From contig CM065892.1 of NCBI GenBank assembly GCA_033439255.1, forward strand, positions 62,001 through 126,000: 64,000 bases of DNA, given 5' to 3'. This DNA comes from Hericium rajendrae (lineage: Eukaryota; Basidiomycota; Agaricomycetes; Russulales; Hericiaceae). The position numbers and the translations under genes are program-made. Positions 34,494-46,431 of this stretch are shown here, one piece after another. The notes beneath the pieces were generated by a model. That model saw only the letters and a program-made list of their open reading frames with translations. It had not been told where the DNA came from and did no database searches. Position 1 is the first letter of the stretch; every line of letters begins with the position of its first letter.

Positions 34494-37400
34494 TTAGAAA
34501 TGCTCCACCGTGAAGGTCCACTTGCCCTCCTCGATCTCGAAGCCCTCGAAGCTTGTGCCCTTCATGTTCTTCAACCGCTTGAGATGCTTCATCGCAGACG
34601 GATGGTTTGCGTCCTTGATCGGCTCGCGCGTCGCCTTGTCGAGCGCCCAGCAGCGATAGAGCGTGATACGCGCAGGAACGTTCAGCCCGCTGCCCGGCGG
34701 CGGCTTGTCGACGTCGTCACTATCGGGGTACACGCAACACTCCTTGTCGTCGAAGCGGACCACCTCGCCCAGCAGATCGCTGAGCTTCGTCAGCGTCGTG
34801 AGGTCGACGGGCTCGAGGAACTCGATCTCGCCGTATCCGATGCGGCCGACCTTCAGATTACGGACCTCGGCCAGGCCGTCGAAGCCCAGTTGCGCCAACT
34901 GGGCGATCGGAGGCTCCGTCCAGTAATCGCCCTCTTGTGGCTTCTGCTCAGCAGCGCCATCGACCTGCGCGGCACCGACACGGGTAAGGTCTGCGGTCCC
35001 TTGATCGCCGCGACCTCGTTGTGCAGGCGAGGGAGATGATGGTGGTGCAGGCAGCGGCAGCGGACGCGAGGCGGCCTCCTTTTCACGTGCCGCGGCACTG
35101 AGTGCAGGATTGAACGCAGGTTTCCCGGGGCTCGGCGAGGCGCTGGAGCGGCGCAGTAGCTCGGAAGCGTCGACTTTCTTGTCAAGGATAAGCTTCTTCA
35201 CACTGGCTCTCGCGCCAGATCCCAAAGCCGCCTCTGGACCACCAGCAACACTGATGTTGAGGCCGTTTGGCCTGAAGATATTGCCATTGATAGATGCCTT
35301 TCCGACGAAAGGCGCTGGAGAAATGATAGACGTGTAACCTCTCAGCTTCGATGTAGGAGGCTGGTATGCGATCGAGCGAGGAACAGCGGTTCGTAGAGGG
35401 GGTTCGAATAAACTCGCCTTCTTCTTCGGCTGCTCGTAGCTCGGGACTGAAGGCGCGGAAGGGAGCATGGAAAAGATGGGGAGATTTGCGGTGACGGGTT
35501 GGGCGATGGAAGCTTGCAATTGTGCAGGCTGTCCGACAGTTGGCGCACCAAGAGCAGAAGCGCCAAAACTGGTCCCGAAGAGGGATGGACCCAGAGGCTG
35601 TGTCGTCGGCTGGGGGGCTCCCGGCGCTGGCGCAGCTGGTTTGGCACCGAAAAGCCCACCACCACCGAAAGCACCAGTGCCAGCTTGACTAGGGGGCTGG
35701 CCGAGCGTGCCCCCAAACAGACCACCCGATGGCTGTGCGGCTGGCGCCGGGGGCTGTTGACCAAATGCACCACCACCACCGAATAACCCGCCGCCAGTGG
35801 CAGGTGCGGCTGGTTTCGCACCACCAAAAAGACCGAAGCCCCCGGCTTGTTGTGGCTGCTGCGGTTGCTGGGGCGGTTGCTGGGGCTGCTGCTGCTGCTG
35901 CTGCATGCCGCCGAACAGACCACCTCCACCAGCGGTTCCCCCAAACAGACCACCAGTGGGCTGTTGCGGCTGCTGAATACTAGGCTGGACACCAAAGACT
36001 ACGAATAGAGAGACAAACATCAGCCTCTGACACACATCTCGGAGCTAAAGAAAACCTACGTCCACCAGTCGGTTGCGGCTGGGCTTGCTGCGGCTGGGCT
36101 TGACCGAAACCTCCAAACAACCCACCACCCGTGGGTTGCTGAGGTTGCTGTTGTTGGGGTTGTTGCTGTTGACCACCAAACAAACCAAAACCACCTGTGC
36201 TCGGCGCCGGTTGCGCTGCGCCGAACAACCCGGTTTTTGGTGCAGTACTAGGTGCGCCTGTCGGAATATGTCAGACGAGAGAATTTGCTTTGATCTCTAG
36301 ATGAGTACATACCAAAGGCGCCGCCGCCACCAAAGGCACCCGTTCCCACTGCGCCTGGTTGCTGGGGTTGACCGAACAGGCCGGTACCCGCCTGCGGCTG
36401 CGGCTGTTGTTGAGCAGGCTGTCCAAAGGCACCCCCGCCTCCGAAGGCCCCGCCGGCGCCTGAAAGAAGATGTCAGCTCCAGAGGAGAGGGATACGCCAG
36501 AATAGTCCTTACCAAATGTCCCTGCAGGCTTGGCTTGGCCAAAGGCACCCCCACCGAAGAGGCCGCCAGTACTCGGTTGTTGCTGCTGCTGCTGAGGCTG
36601 ACCAAACGCACCAAACGCTGGAGCAGGCTGGGCCGGCTGCTGCTGAGGCTGCTGGCCAAATGAGCCGAACGCGCCCGTGCCGCCACCTAAGCCGCCGAAA
36701 GCCCCTCCCGTACCCGTGCCCGCGGTTGGGGCCCCAGTACCCCTAAAGCCGCCAAACGCCGAGCCGGTACCCGTTTGCGGCGTTTGTCCTGCGCCAAACA
36801 TTGTTCCAGTGGGTTGCTGCGGCGCGGGAGTTGGCTGGAATGCAGCGGGCTGACCAAAGGCGCCTCCTGCGCCAGCGGTTTTCCGACCCTGTTGATAATC
36901 TTGCGAGCGAAGTTCCTAAACAATAAACAGCATGTGTAAGCCAACATGAAGACACACAGGACCTTGGCTTGTGCAATGTAGGCTCATGGTATGCGACGAT
37001 AGGGTCAACGGCGCGAGAGATTGATCATGCACGCGTTCCTTCACGATTCCCATAAGCCAACATGCCTCGGCACGAGAGAACTCACCTCAAAGGAAGTGCC
37101 ACGATACTGCGGCATACATGTGATACTCTGGTATTGGAGTGTGACATTGGCATTAGCCGTATCTTTCTCGCTGAAGACGCTGTAAGGAGGGCTGATTGTC
37201 CCAGTCGTTACAGGAGCAACACCGTCATAAGCACCAGCTTGAGGGTTAATCGCTGTGGTAAACATATTTAGCTTGTGCAAAGACATGGGCAATGACTGAT
37301 CAAAAACGCACCGGCAGCACCACCAAAGGCACTCGTCGCTGGCTTGGCCCCTCCAAACAATCCGCCTCCAGCAAACGCACTTCCCGTGCTTGTCCCTGCT

Positions 37401-37941
37401 GCCTGCCCAAACAAGCCACCGCCAGTCGCAGGAGCTGGTGCAGCGCTCGGCGTTGCCCCGAATGCACCTCCACCGCCGAATGTCGAGCCTCCCCCTCCTC
37501 CACCGCCAAACGCGCCAAACCCAGTCGCTGGCTTCGCAGCACCAAAAGCAGAGGTCGATGCAGTATTGGTAGCCCCGCCAAACGCGCCACCTATACATGT
37601 ATAAGTAATCGATGGACTCAGGAGATGAATGAGGACGAACCACTACCGAAAGCCGACCCTCCTGTGCTGGGCTGATTCGACCCAAGATTTCCAAACATCG
37701 GATTAGCTGGCGGTTGTTGTTGTTGTTGCTGGGGCTGGCCAAAAGCACTTCCTGAACCGAAGGCTGAAGATGGGGGTTATTTATAAGAAAACGCGCAAAA
37801 CATGAGCTTTGACTTGCCTCCACCGGATCCGAACGCGTTCGGCTGCCCAAATACGGAGCCACCAGCAGGCTGTTGTTGTCCTTGCTGCTGAGGATTTTGG
37901 GGATTTGACCAAGAAGATTGCACCGGGTTGTTTCCAAACAT
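34494..37941 (-). CDS. Nuclear pore FG nucleoporin, Nup98/Nup116 type
   Basis: This is an FG nucleoporin of the nuclear pore and a binding platform for Rae1/Gle2. Eight exons give 981 residues. Introns: 37764-37817 (GC-AG), 37591-37640, 37253-37311, 36916-37085, 36460-36512, 36258-36312, 35999-36059. Order: an FG/GLFG repeat block; a GLEBS-like motif split by an intron (QYRGTSFE, then ELRSQDYQ) near residue 230; many more GLFG and FG repeats with polyglutamine; a linker; and a C-terminal autoproteolytic domain (about residues 820-981: GYGEIEFLEPVDL, LYRCWALDK, TFTVEHF). The protein stops exactly after HF, the residues before the self-cleavage bond in Nup98-Nup96 precursors, so no Nup96 part is fused. 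It is divergent from RPA135. Confidence 0.93.
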
Positions 37942-38198
37942 CGTCAAGGAGACCCTGCAGATGAGAGATTAAAGACAAAGAGGGTCGTTGCAGCCCATGC
38001 ACGTCGTCGTCGCCGTTGAGGGCAGCGCAAGACTAAGCGCGGGGTATTCAAGCGGAGCCTCAAACATGTCCTCCAACCAAAAGGAAATAGCGCGCTCATT
38101 AGTCAGCCGAATTTTTGGTCGCGTCATAGGCGCTGAAGCGGCAAACTGCAAGGCAAAGCTGAGCTCAAGTACGGCACAGAGCCCTTGCATGACTTGCC
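37942..38198. promoter_or_regulatory. Divergent promoter region between Nup98 and RPA135
   Basis: A 257-bp spacer between two opposite start codons must hold both core promoters. No clear TATA box is seen. The motif content was not analysed further. Confidence 0.5.
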
Positions 38199-41100
38199 AT
38201 GCCTGACATCGCCCCTCGTTCAAAGGCGTACAAGCACACGTTCAATACCCTTACCCGCGAACGTAATTTCAAGCAACCCACTGGCAAGGGCTTAACCGTT
38301 CCTATCCTTAATGAATTCGTTACACCGCATATTGAATCCTTCAATGCTTTATTTGACGACTCAGGACTTCCTTCTGGAGATGGAGACGGACGTGGTTTGT
38401 TGAGTCTGGGAATTAAGGAGATCGGCGAACGAGTAGCATTTGATGGAGATGGTCGACCGGGCACGGAGAGCGGTACAGTGGGAGGATGGGGAAACCGCAT
38501 GAGCAGTGAGTGTTACTTCTAATGCTTCATCTTGCCTTCTAACGCGAATAAAGTATGGATTGAGCAGGTCTCCATTGCTAGGCCAATGGTTTCTGACAGG
38601 GATAGACAGGCGACGGAGCGTAAAGTCTTTCCGACAGAGGTCTGTCCCTAACACATGTTTTGCTACAGTATCTAAAGCGTCCCCCTCCATTCGTGTTCCC
38701 CCATAGGCAAGAGAACGATTGACATCGTACCGTGGCCGCATGAACGTCAAAATATGCTGGAAGGTAGAGGGCGAAGCCGAAAAGGCGACAACGAAGGATT
38801 GTGGACTAGTTCCAATCATGGTCCGAGTAAGTACACTTTCCAAGAGGCGCCAGCCCGTCATTTATCTAAACTATCACAGTCCGTTCGATGCAACGTCAAG
38901 TCAATGTCATCAGCAGAACTCGTCAAGCACCACGAGGAGCCCGAGGAGTTTGGCGGATACTTCATAATCAACGGAAATGAACGTCTCATCCGCTACCTTA
39001 TCCTTCCTCGGAGAAACCATGTCATTGCCCTCACACGTCCCTCTTTCGTCAACCGTGGTCCGTCGTATACACCATACGCAGTCCAGATCCGTTGCGTTCG
39101 ACCTGACCAAACTGCCGTTACGAACACCCTTCACTACCTCTCTAACGGTAGCGCAATGTTGCGCTTCAGCTGGCGGAAACAGGAATATGTCGTGCCCATT
39201 ATGTTGATTCTCAAGGCGCTTATAGGGGCGTCGGATCGCGAGGTTTTCGAGGGTATCATGATGCAGGACTACGAGAACACATTCTTGACAGACCGCGTTG
39301 AGCTACTCCTGCGCAGTTTCAAGGTCTTCAGGCTTTACACCGGCGATCAGTGCTTGGAATATCTTGGTGACAAATTCAGAATTGTGCTCGGCTTGCCGGA
39401 GGATTGGACAAACCTTGCAGTGGGTGCGTGGCTTGTGCGCAAGGTGGTGCTAGTACACCTGGAAAACCCTCGTGAAAAGTTCAACACGCTACTGTGAATA
39501 TCCTACGTCTTCACCTGATGCTTCTAACTAAGACATTTCACGTGTAGTTTCATGATCCGGAAGCTCTATGCTTTGGTGTCGAAGACTTGCTGTGTGGACA
39601 ACCCTGATTCGCCTCAGAACCAGGAGGTTCTCCTTCCCGGCAGCTTGTATGGTATGATCATCAAGGAAAAGCTCGAGGAGGCTCTGACCCAGATCCGGAA
39701 TCAAATTATGCAAGATGTCCGACGACAAGAGCCTTCTGTGGACTTTTTCAACGGTGCGCTTCAGCGGTCCATCAATTGACGTAGAATCTCATGTACCTTT
39801 CGGCTTTGATCAGATAAGTACTTCCTCAAAGTCCTGACAAAAGTCAACTTTGACATCGGTGCAAAAATGGCCAATTTCCTGGCAACTGGCAATCTCGTAT
39901 CACCGACCGGTCTTGATCTACAACAAGCGTCAGGCTTCACCATCGTCGCGGAGAAGTTGAACTGGCATCGATATATCAGCCACTTTAGATGTATTCATCG
40001 TGGAGCCTTCTTCGCAGAGCTCAAGACAACTACCGTCAGGAAGCTGCTTCCTGAGGCTTGGGGTATGCGAAAAAGCATCTTGTGCCGTGCTGTATTGATC
40101 TGATCTCTTCTCAGGTTTCCTCTGCCCGGTGCATACCCCCGATGGATCTCCTTGTGGTCTTCTCAATCACTTATCGCGAACATGTCGAATCGTCACCGCG
40201 CCGCTCGCCGTCGCACATATCCCAGCACTGCTCATGGCACAGGGCATGACGCAGGCATTTTCTTCCTCGGTAGACGGAAGCAAGAACTTGTGTGTGCAGC
40301 TTGACGGGCGTGTGATCGGTTGGGCACGACCATCCGTAGCCAAGGACCTCGTAACAAGTCTTCGAATATGGAAGACCGAGGGCAAGCATAATGTGCCTGT
40401 AGACTTGGAAATCGGCTATGTACCACCGTCAGAGGGCGGTCAATACCCGGGTTTGTTTTTGTTCTCGTCGCGCGCCCGGATGATGCGACCGGTGAAGTAT
40501 CTTGGAAATGGCAAGGACGACCAGATCGGGTCGTTTGAACAAGTCTACATGGACATCGCCATCAAGCCGGAGGAGATAGAGCAGGGTGTCTCGACGCATG
40601 TGGAACATGCGCCGACGAACTTCCTATCGATTTTGGCCAACATGACACCTTTCTCTGATTTTAACCAGGTACGCACGGCTATTGCGACCAAAGAGTGTTG
40701 ACTGATTTTTTGGCACAGAGTCCGCGAAATATCTATCAGTGCCAGGTAATGACGATAATTCCTAAAACTTAGCAATTCACTAACCTAAGGCCTACTTAAA
40801 GATGGGTAAGCAGACAATGGGTACACCAGCAACCGCAATCAGGCATCGAACAGACAACAAGCTCTACCGTCTTCAATCCGGCCAGACACCCATCGTGCGA
40901 CCCTCCCTCCACAATACTTACGGCATGGATTCATTCCCAAACGGCACGAACGCCGTGGTCGCAGTCATCTCGTACACGGGTTACGACATGGAAGACGCCA
41001 TGATTCTGAACAAATCGGCACACGAGCGCGGATTCGCATATGGCACCGTATACAAATCGCAAATCGTAGATCTGAAGGAAACAAGGGGCGCGACCAAGAC

Positions 41101-42468
41101 CAATACGCCCACCCTTCATTTTGGACTTGGTTCTGATATCAAAACAGAGGAGGGCGATAAGCAGCACCCATGTTGTCAGTTCGTTGATCGGGACGGATTG
41201 CCGTTGGTTGGGGTTAGGCTGCAGCTAGGTGATCCTTTAGCTGCATACGTTGACGACACAACAGGGCGTACACGCCTCGTCAAGTACAAGGGTGATGAGA
41301 CGGCATATGTGGAGCACGTACGTCTACTAGGTATGTGCAGCACCCCGAAGACTATGGGAGCATGCTCATCCAGCTTCTGTAGGCTCTGATGCTGGCGATC
41401 AAGAGCTGCAAAAGATCCATATCACGCTCAGGATTACGCGGTCGCCCGTCATTGGTGATAAGTTCTCCTCGAGACACGGCCAAAAGGGTGTCTGCTCGCA
41501 AAAATGGCCCGCCGTTGATATGCCCTTCAGCGAGAGCGGGATGCAACCAGACATTATCATCAACCCGCATGCATTCCCCAGTCGTATGACGATCGGAATG
41601 TTGGTAGAGAGCATGGCTGGGAAGTCGGGCGCAATGCACGGACTTGCCCAGGACGCTACCCCGTTCACGTGCGTCCTGCTTGATCTTCTTGTGCCATATT
41701 GATCCTGACAATACGTTATTGTAGCTTCTCGGAGACCGACACTGCCATCGACTACTTTGGCAAGCAGCTGCTCGCATCTGGGTATGACTACTATGGTAGT
41801 GAGCCGATGTACTCGGGCATCACTGGGCAAGAGTTCGCAGCAGACATCTACCTCGGCGTCGTCTACTACCAGCGACTGCGTCACATGGTGCTGGACAAGT
41901 TCCAGGTCCGAACAACAGGTCCCATTGATCCGCTCACAAGACAGCCTGTGAAGGTACGTAGTGCCAGCCCTACATGTATGCGCCCGCTCATGATCGTATC
42001 AGGGACGAAAACGCGCTGGTGGTATCCGTTTCGGAGAGATGGAGCGCGACGCACTCATCGCCCACGGGACGTCTTTCCTGCTGCAGGACCGTCTCATGAA
42101 CTGCTCAGACTACTCCACCGCATGGGTCTGCCGGACATGTGGAAGCCTTATCTCCCTCGGATACGACGATGTCAGCCTCGGCGAGATTGTCGTCGGCTCG
42201 ACGCAGCTGCCAAAAGCCACTGGTCCTGGCGGTGAATATTGTCGCGTATGTCGTGCTGAAGCGGAGCAGGCGGACGCTGCGCGGCCCTCGGTGGACAACC
42301 CTGTGGCGCCCATGCACAACGATGTGCGCGTCGCGATACCCTCGCAGAACGTGCTAGGGAGTGGGAGGAAGGGGGGATCTGGATATCGTGGCGGTTCCGT
42401 ATGTATTCAGGTATCTTTGTGCTGAGCTCGCATCTATGGGTATTGCTGTATCACTCGAAGTACAATAG
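38199..42468 (+). CDS. RPA135: RNA polymerase I second-largest subunit, RPA135
   Basis: This is the catalytic-core beta-type subunit of nucleolar Pol I, which transcribes pre-rRNA. Introns: 38506-38553, 38640-38706, 38827-38879, 39494-39547, 39754-39813, 40063-40114, 40669-40718, 40746-40801, 41331-41382, 41669-41724, 41954-42002 and probably 42303-42357. The model gives about 1205 residues. Motifs: [59 protein letters not shown]; and a C-terminal zinc ribbon with WVCRTCGSL and YCRVC, ending in [12 protein letters not shown]. Exon 40719-40745 is 27 nt. A frame change between the zinc ribbon and the C-terminus needs either the 55-nt intron at 42303 (weak donor GTGGCG) or one base fewer in the G6 run at 42371-42376. 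Features separating it from Pol II RPB2 are the Pol I-like N-terminus and ending. Confidence 0.93.
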
Positions 42469-43043
42469 TCGTCTGTTGAATGTACATCTAATCTTGCATT
42501 ACATCGCTCTGGTACATGATCTTGATAACTATTGTACACAACTTTGATCATCGCTATTGACTGGCTTCTAACCCTCACTGGCAGTCTGAAGCCCGAAGCT
42601 ACTGTATGTCGATGATCAGGAAATTCGACAGCATGCCAACGATCTATCGGCCGAAGCTGGAATCAGGCATCTCCCTCCAATCACACCCAACGTATTTGTT
42701 TGAAAGGACATGTACCTGTGAAACGAGAACTCTTAGCATGTGCTACCTGTGTTCTGTATTTGAAACTCGCATCTCTTCGGATAATACCCATAAGATGCGA
42801 TGACTACTTGACCGTGTTACGGTTCACGAACCGGAATCACGGGCAAAAGACTAGGTTCAAGAAAAGACTGCGTACAGGATGATATTCTTGCGCACGATGA
42901 TTTAAGATTTCAACAGATCATTTCCATACAGACCGGAAGAAGATACAGTACCATGTCTATAATGAGGGGAGGCACAACGCACGACAGCGCGTGTATTACA
43001 TTCCCAACAACAGTCCCGCAGGACGCCTCCAAGCCATACACGC
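42469..43043. other. Convergent spacer
   Basis: A 575-bp spacer between the 3' ends of RPA135 and the cupredoxin-like gene. It has short ORFs only and no recognised element. Confidence 0.5.
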
Positions 43044-44041
43044 TCAAGCCAAGTTAATGCCCAGCACCGCAGCGAAGATGACCGCGAACGCATTAGACGT
43101 GAGCGACATGCCGCTCGACGCGCTCGTTGTAGATGCAGGACTGGAGCTCGTCGACGACGCGGAGCCCGACTCGGAGGACGAGGCACTCTCACTAGCAGTG
43201 GGCACGGCGAAGCCGGTGATCTCGCCCGTGAGGGGCCCGGGCGGCGCAGACGCGGAAGCCCCTGAGCCAACAAGCGCGCCGACAGCATTTTGCTAGGACC
43301 GAAAAGCAGCGTTAGGCAGAAGAGGCTGGCGAATTGATTAGATATGCTCACGCCGGGGGTGCCAGAGGACGAGATCGCCGCCTGCTGGAAGGCTTGGAAG
43401 CTGTTGTCTCCCTGGCCAGGCGCGTTGATGGCTCTAGACGTCACAAGGTCAGCATTAGATCGCAGCGCGCTGGATACCCCCACTTACCCAACCATGCCGG
43501 CCTGACAATGGGGCGACGGTGCAAGCTGCTTGCAGAAGAACCAGAGGGCTAAAGATAATGAGTAAGATGGAAATTCCCACATCGCGGCAGGAAACGTTCG
43601 TACGAATCGAGTCGTTCGTGATGGTCAGATTCCAGGTGGGGAACGTGTCGGTGTCGTCAGCGGGGATGAAAATCCAGCCCGAGTCGAAGCCACCGTCCAT
43701 CGGCTGGCACGGAGAGGCAAAGGTCGACTGGGTGAGACTGTGGTTTCCGGGGCTGCGCAAACGGCGTCAGCGTTCTGCCACCACTGGGATGTAGAATGAG
43801 AGCCTCACTGGCCGCTCCATTGGAAGGTGATGGTCGAGCCGTTCGTCGCGTTCAATTGGTTGGGGATGAACTGGAAGACGCCGCCTTGCGTGTCGGTTTC
43901 TCCGCCGATGTTCACTATGACCTGCGCGTCTCGCGTGAGCGACAACAACAAGCGAAGGACTGTTGGACTCACAGTTTGATCCTGGGCAGCCACGGATGCC
44001 GCATAGGACAAGAGCGCAGGGGCGATGTACGAAAGACGCAT
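43044..44041 (-). CDS. Secreted serine-rich cupredoxin-like protein, probably GPI-anchored
   Basis: This matches the fungal extracellular serine-rich cupredoxin-like family. The N-terminus MRLSYIAPALLSYAASVAAQ is a signal peptide. The plastocyanin-like domain follows across several introns: VIVNIGGE, FQFIPNQLNATNGSTITFQW, HSLTQSTFASPCQP, FDSGWIF, and then PLWFFCKQ...PHCQAGMV, formed by splicing at TCGATTC|GT. His, Cys and Met positions fit the copper-site pattern of the family, though copper binding is not proven. The C-terminal part is Ser/Ala-rich and ends in a hydrophobic tail (FAVIFAAVLGINLA) after small residues, consistent with a GPI signal. I predict five introns. It probably acts at the cell wall, and its substrate or role is unknown. 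Confidence 0.82.
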
Positions 44042-45101
44042 TTTTGCCTCGACAATATGCAGACGCGGCGGGGAGAGGGGGTCGCGTGTGGAAGCAGATA
44101 GCACATAAAAGTCTCACCTGGCCTTTTAATGCCTGCACCCGTATGGCTGCGCCGGATATTCAGCGACCATTACGATCGCTCGGATACGAGGGGAATGGAT
44201 GTCCCTTGGCTGGGCACATTGAGTGAAAACACTCTCACGTTGGACTGCGCATTTGTGTTGCCGAGAACTCATTAGCGCATCGTTGCGTTCTGGAGAGTGT
44301 GATTGGACTCCAACGTGCCCGCAACACCGGGGTCGAACCAAGGGATACCGTAAAGTCGTGTGCGTGGGAGGGAGAAAGTCACTCGAGGAACCGGGATTGT
44401 CTTACGGAGCGGCCAGCAGGAAGCCTGCAGGCGATGCTTCTCGGACAGGCCTCGAGAAGCATTTCGACGTCATGACTTGAGGCAATTAGAGCGGCTTCGG
44501 GTTAAGGTCATTTATAGAGTCGAGACCATATAGGGAAACTCGCCACTCACGGTACGCAGTCGGCGCGCTCAATGGCCGTCGACCGCTAATGGACACATTT
44601 CAGTCCCCTGGATGTGTTCTCGCAGCCATCGAGATATCAGCGCAGTCAAAGCAAGCTGACAAAATGAAAAAGGACTGAATGGAACGGCAAGTCTGCATGG
44701 CAAAGCCCTCCTTCATAGTATGACCAGGCGACCCGATGCAATCTTCAATGAGGCAACCCCGCTGCTTTATGGAGCACAAGAACGGCTTCTATGCGTGGAC
44801 CCACGGATGTCATAGCCACATCTTACAGAACAGGTTAATCTTGAGCATGTCGGGCGTGAGAGCGCTCCACATCGTGTGCACGACGAGAACAAAGTCTCCA
44901 AATAGTGAGAGGCCGAACCGCTGTCATTCAACTGCGCGATACATCCCAGGTCACAGTCATCATGGATATGGCTCTATCGTGAACCTATGCACAGAGGTCA
45001 GACCTCGATGAAATCATGCTGTTGAAATACTGACTTAACGACCAACTAACCAACTCTAGTCGTAGGCGAAAATGAAAGAAAAGCTACGCGTCGCCCCAAA
45101 A
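44042..45101. other. Intergenic region
   Basis: This 1.06-kb stretch between two minus-strand genes has no supportable gene. It includes the promoter of the cupredoxin-like gene (an A/T-rich TTAAAAGG lies about 85 bp upstream of its start, reading minus). A tRNA-like B-box at 44328 was considered and rejected. Confidence 0.5.
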
Positions 45102-46154
45102 TCAATCTTTTCCCGGCGGTATTATTTTCTTCAACCAGCCCTTAAGGTCGTCCAGCTCTCTCTCCGTTGTTGAATGGCCGCAACTGTAGCTGTTGAATGT
45201 GATCCCTCTCAGACCGTTAGCGTCCGGGGCAGCCAGTGTTGTCCCGGGAAGGCCGATACGAGTCTTGAGGTACTCGACCGAATCAACCGCGAATTCATAT
45301 TTGACAAGCGGATCGTGCGTGCCGTGTCCCCAGAAGACGGGCGTGGACGCCGCGTGGGGGGATACCATCTAGGGAAGGGCATGTGTGAATCGAGCGCGCA
45401 TACAACCGCGGCGACGTACGGTCTTGAACTTGTGTCTCAGCGGTGCCCAGCCGCTCAACACCGCGATGCCAGCCATTCTGTCTGGGTATGTCAAACCGGT
45501 CAAGATGCTCATCGTAGCGCCCTGGCTAAAGCCGCCAACGACGATGCGCTCGGGCGCCACACCCGATTCTATTTCTGCACTGATGAGCTGCTTGATCGAC
45601 TGGGCGGACCGTAGCATCCCGGGCTCATCTTCCTCGCAATCGAAGCCAAATGAGATAATGTCGAACCTGGCGGGCGACGGAAGGGAAGAAGGCCCGGGAC
45701 GGCATAGACACCGAAGACGTGGCAGATACGGTAAGGAAGGGGATATGCATTACAGGAGACAAAGCGCATATGCTGACCATGAAGGCATTTCGAGACCCAT
45801 GTTGGCTGTCACCTTGATCGAAGGACTGCCCAAACGCCGTGATGGATCCATTAACTCACTTGGACAGGCATCGAAGATGGAGCGGGATACTCACGAGTGG
45901 GGTAACACCCATTTGACATGCCTCAAGCCAGGGTCGGATTTGAACATATCCGCTACAGGCCGCCATCCGTCACCAGTATCGCCGAGGCCCTATGCAGGAA
46001 AGCGGAACATCAGCGCTGATCTGGGGCACATCACCTGGGTATCTCGATCAGCGCGAGCACCGAGTGAGGGGCTACGAACATGGATAAAGATGACGGTCGC
46101 GGTGTGCTTGCTGAGTGCGTTCACCGTCAAGGCGGGCGGGGGAGTGCTGGGCAT
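45102..46154 (-). CDS. Acyl-protein thioesterase 1-like carboxylesterase
   Basis: This alpha/beta hydrolase removes palmitoyl groups from proteins in the cytosol. The catalytic serine lies in GGFSQGA, the aspartate in GHGTHDPLVKYE and the histidine in CGHSTTERELDDL. Upstream blocks are FIHGLGDTGDGW, VTANMGLEMPSWFDI and DEPGMLRSAQSIKQLI. Introns separate FIH|GLGD (45990-46079), PHS|PSIKV, PSW|FDI and KFKT|MVSPH. The start ATG at 46154 gives MPSTPPPAL; an upstream ATG at 46261 meets a stop after 14 codons. The predicted length is about 240 residues, usual for APT1. It is divergent from TRM10. Confidence 0.92.
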
Positions 46155-46431
46155 GGTGGAGAGTAAGCGACGAGCACCGAGGGTAAAAGGCCGAGTGCAG
46201 ACTGGGATCGTAAGAATTAGACGAGACGGTGGTGAAAGCGCAGGATTAGACTGACTGCCATGAAAGTGAGTATGACTACGGGCCTCTTCAGTCGCATTCG
46301 TCTTCCGGCCGGGCTGAGCGCTCTAAGCGGATTCTATCATCATCGCAATCTAATCAAACCGGCGATTTCCTGCTATCGGCTCCGCGCGCTCGTTGCAATG
46401 CTTCCATCCTCTGTTCTCCTTCTCACCCAGC
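46155..46431. promoter_or_regulatory. Divergent promoter region between thioesterase and TRM10
   Basis: A 277-bp spacer between opposite start codons. A short CT-rich tract precedes the TRM10 start (46407-46430). No TATA box was recognised. Confidence 0.45.

Noticed and set aside
44320-44345. Possible tRNA gene on the minus strand (B-box-like GGTTCGACCCC)
   Set aside because: No A-box, anticodon arm or acceptor stem is found upstream, and the T-stem pairs poorly.
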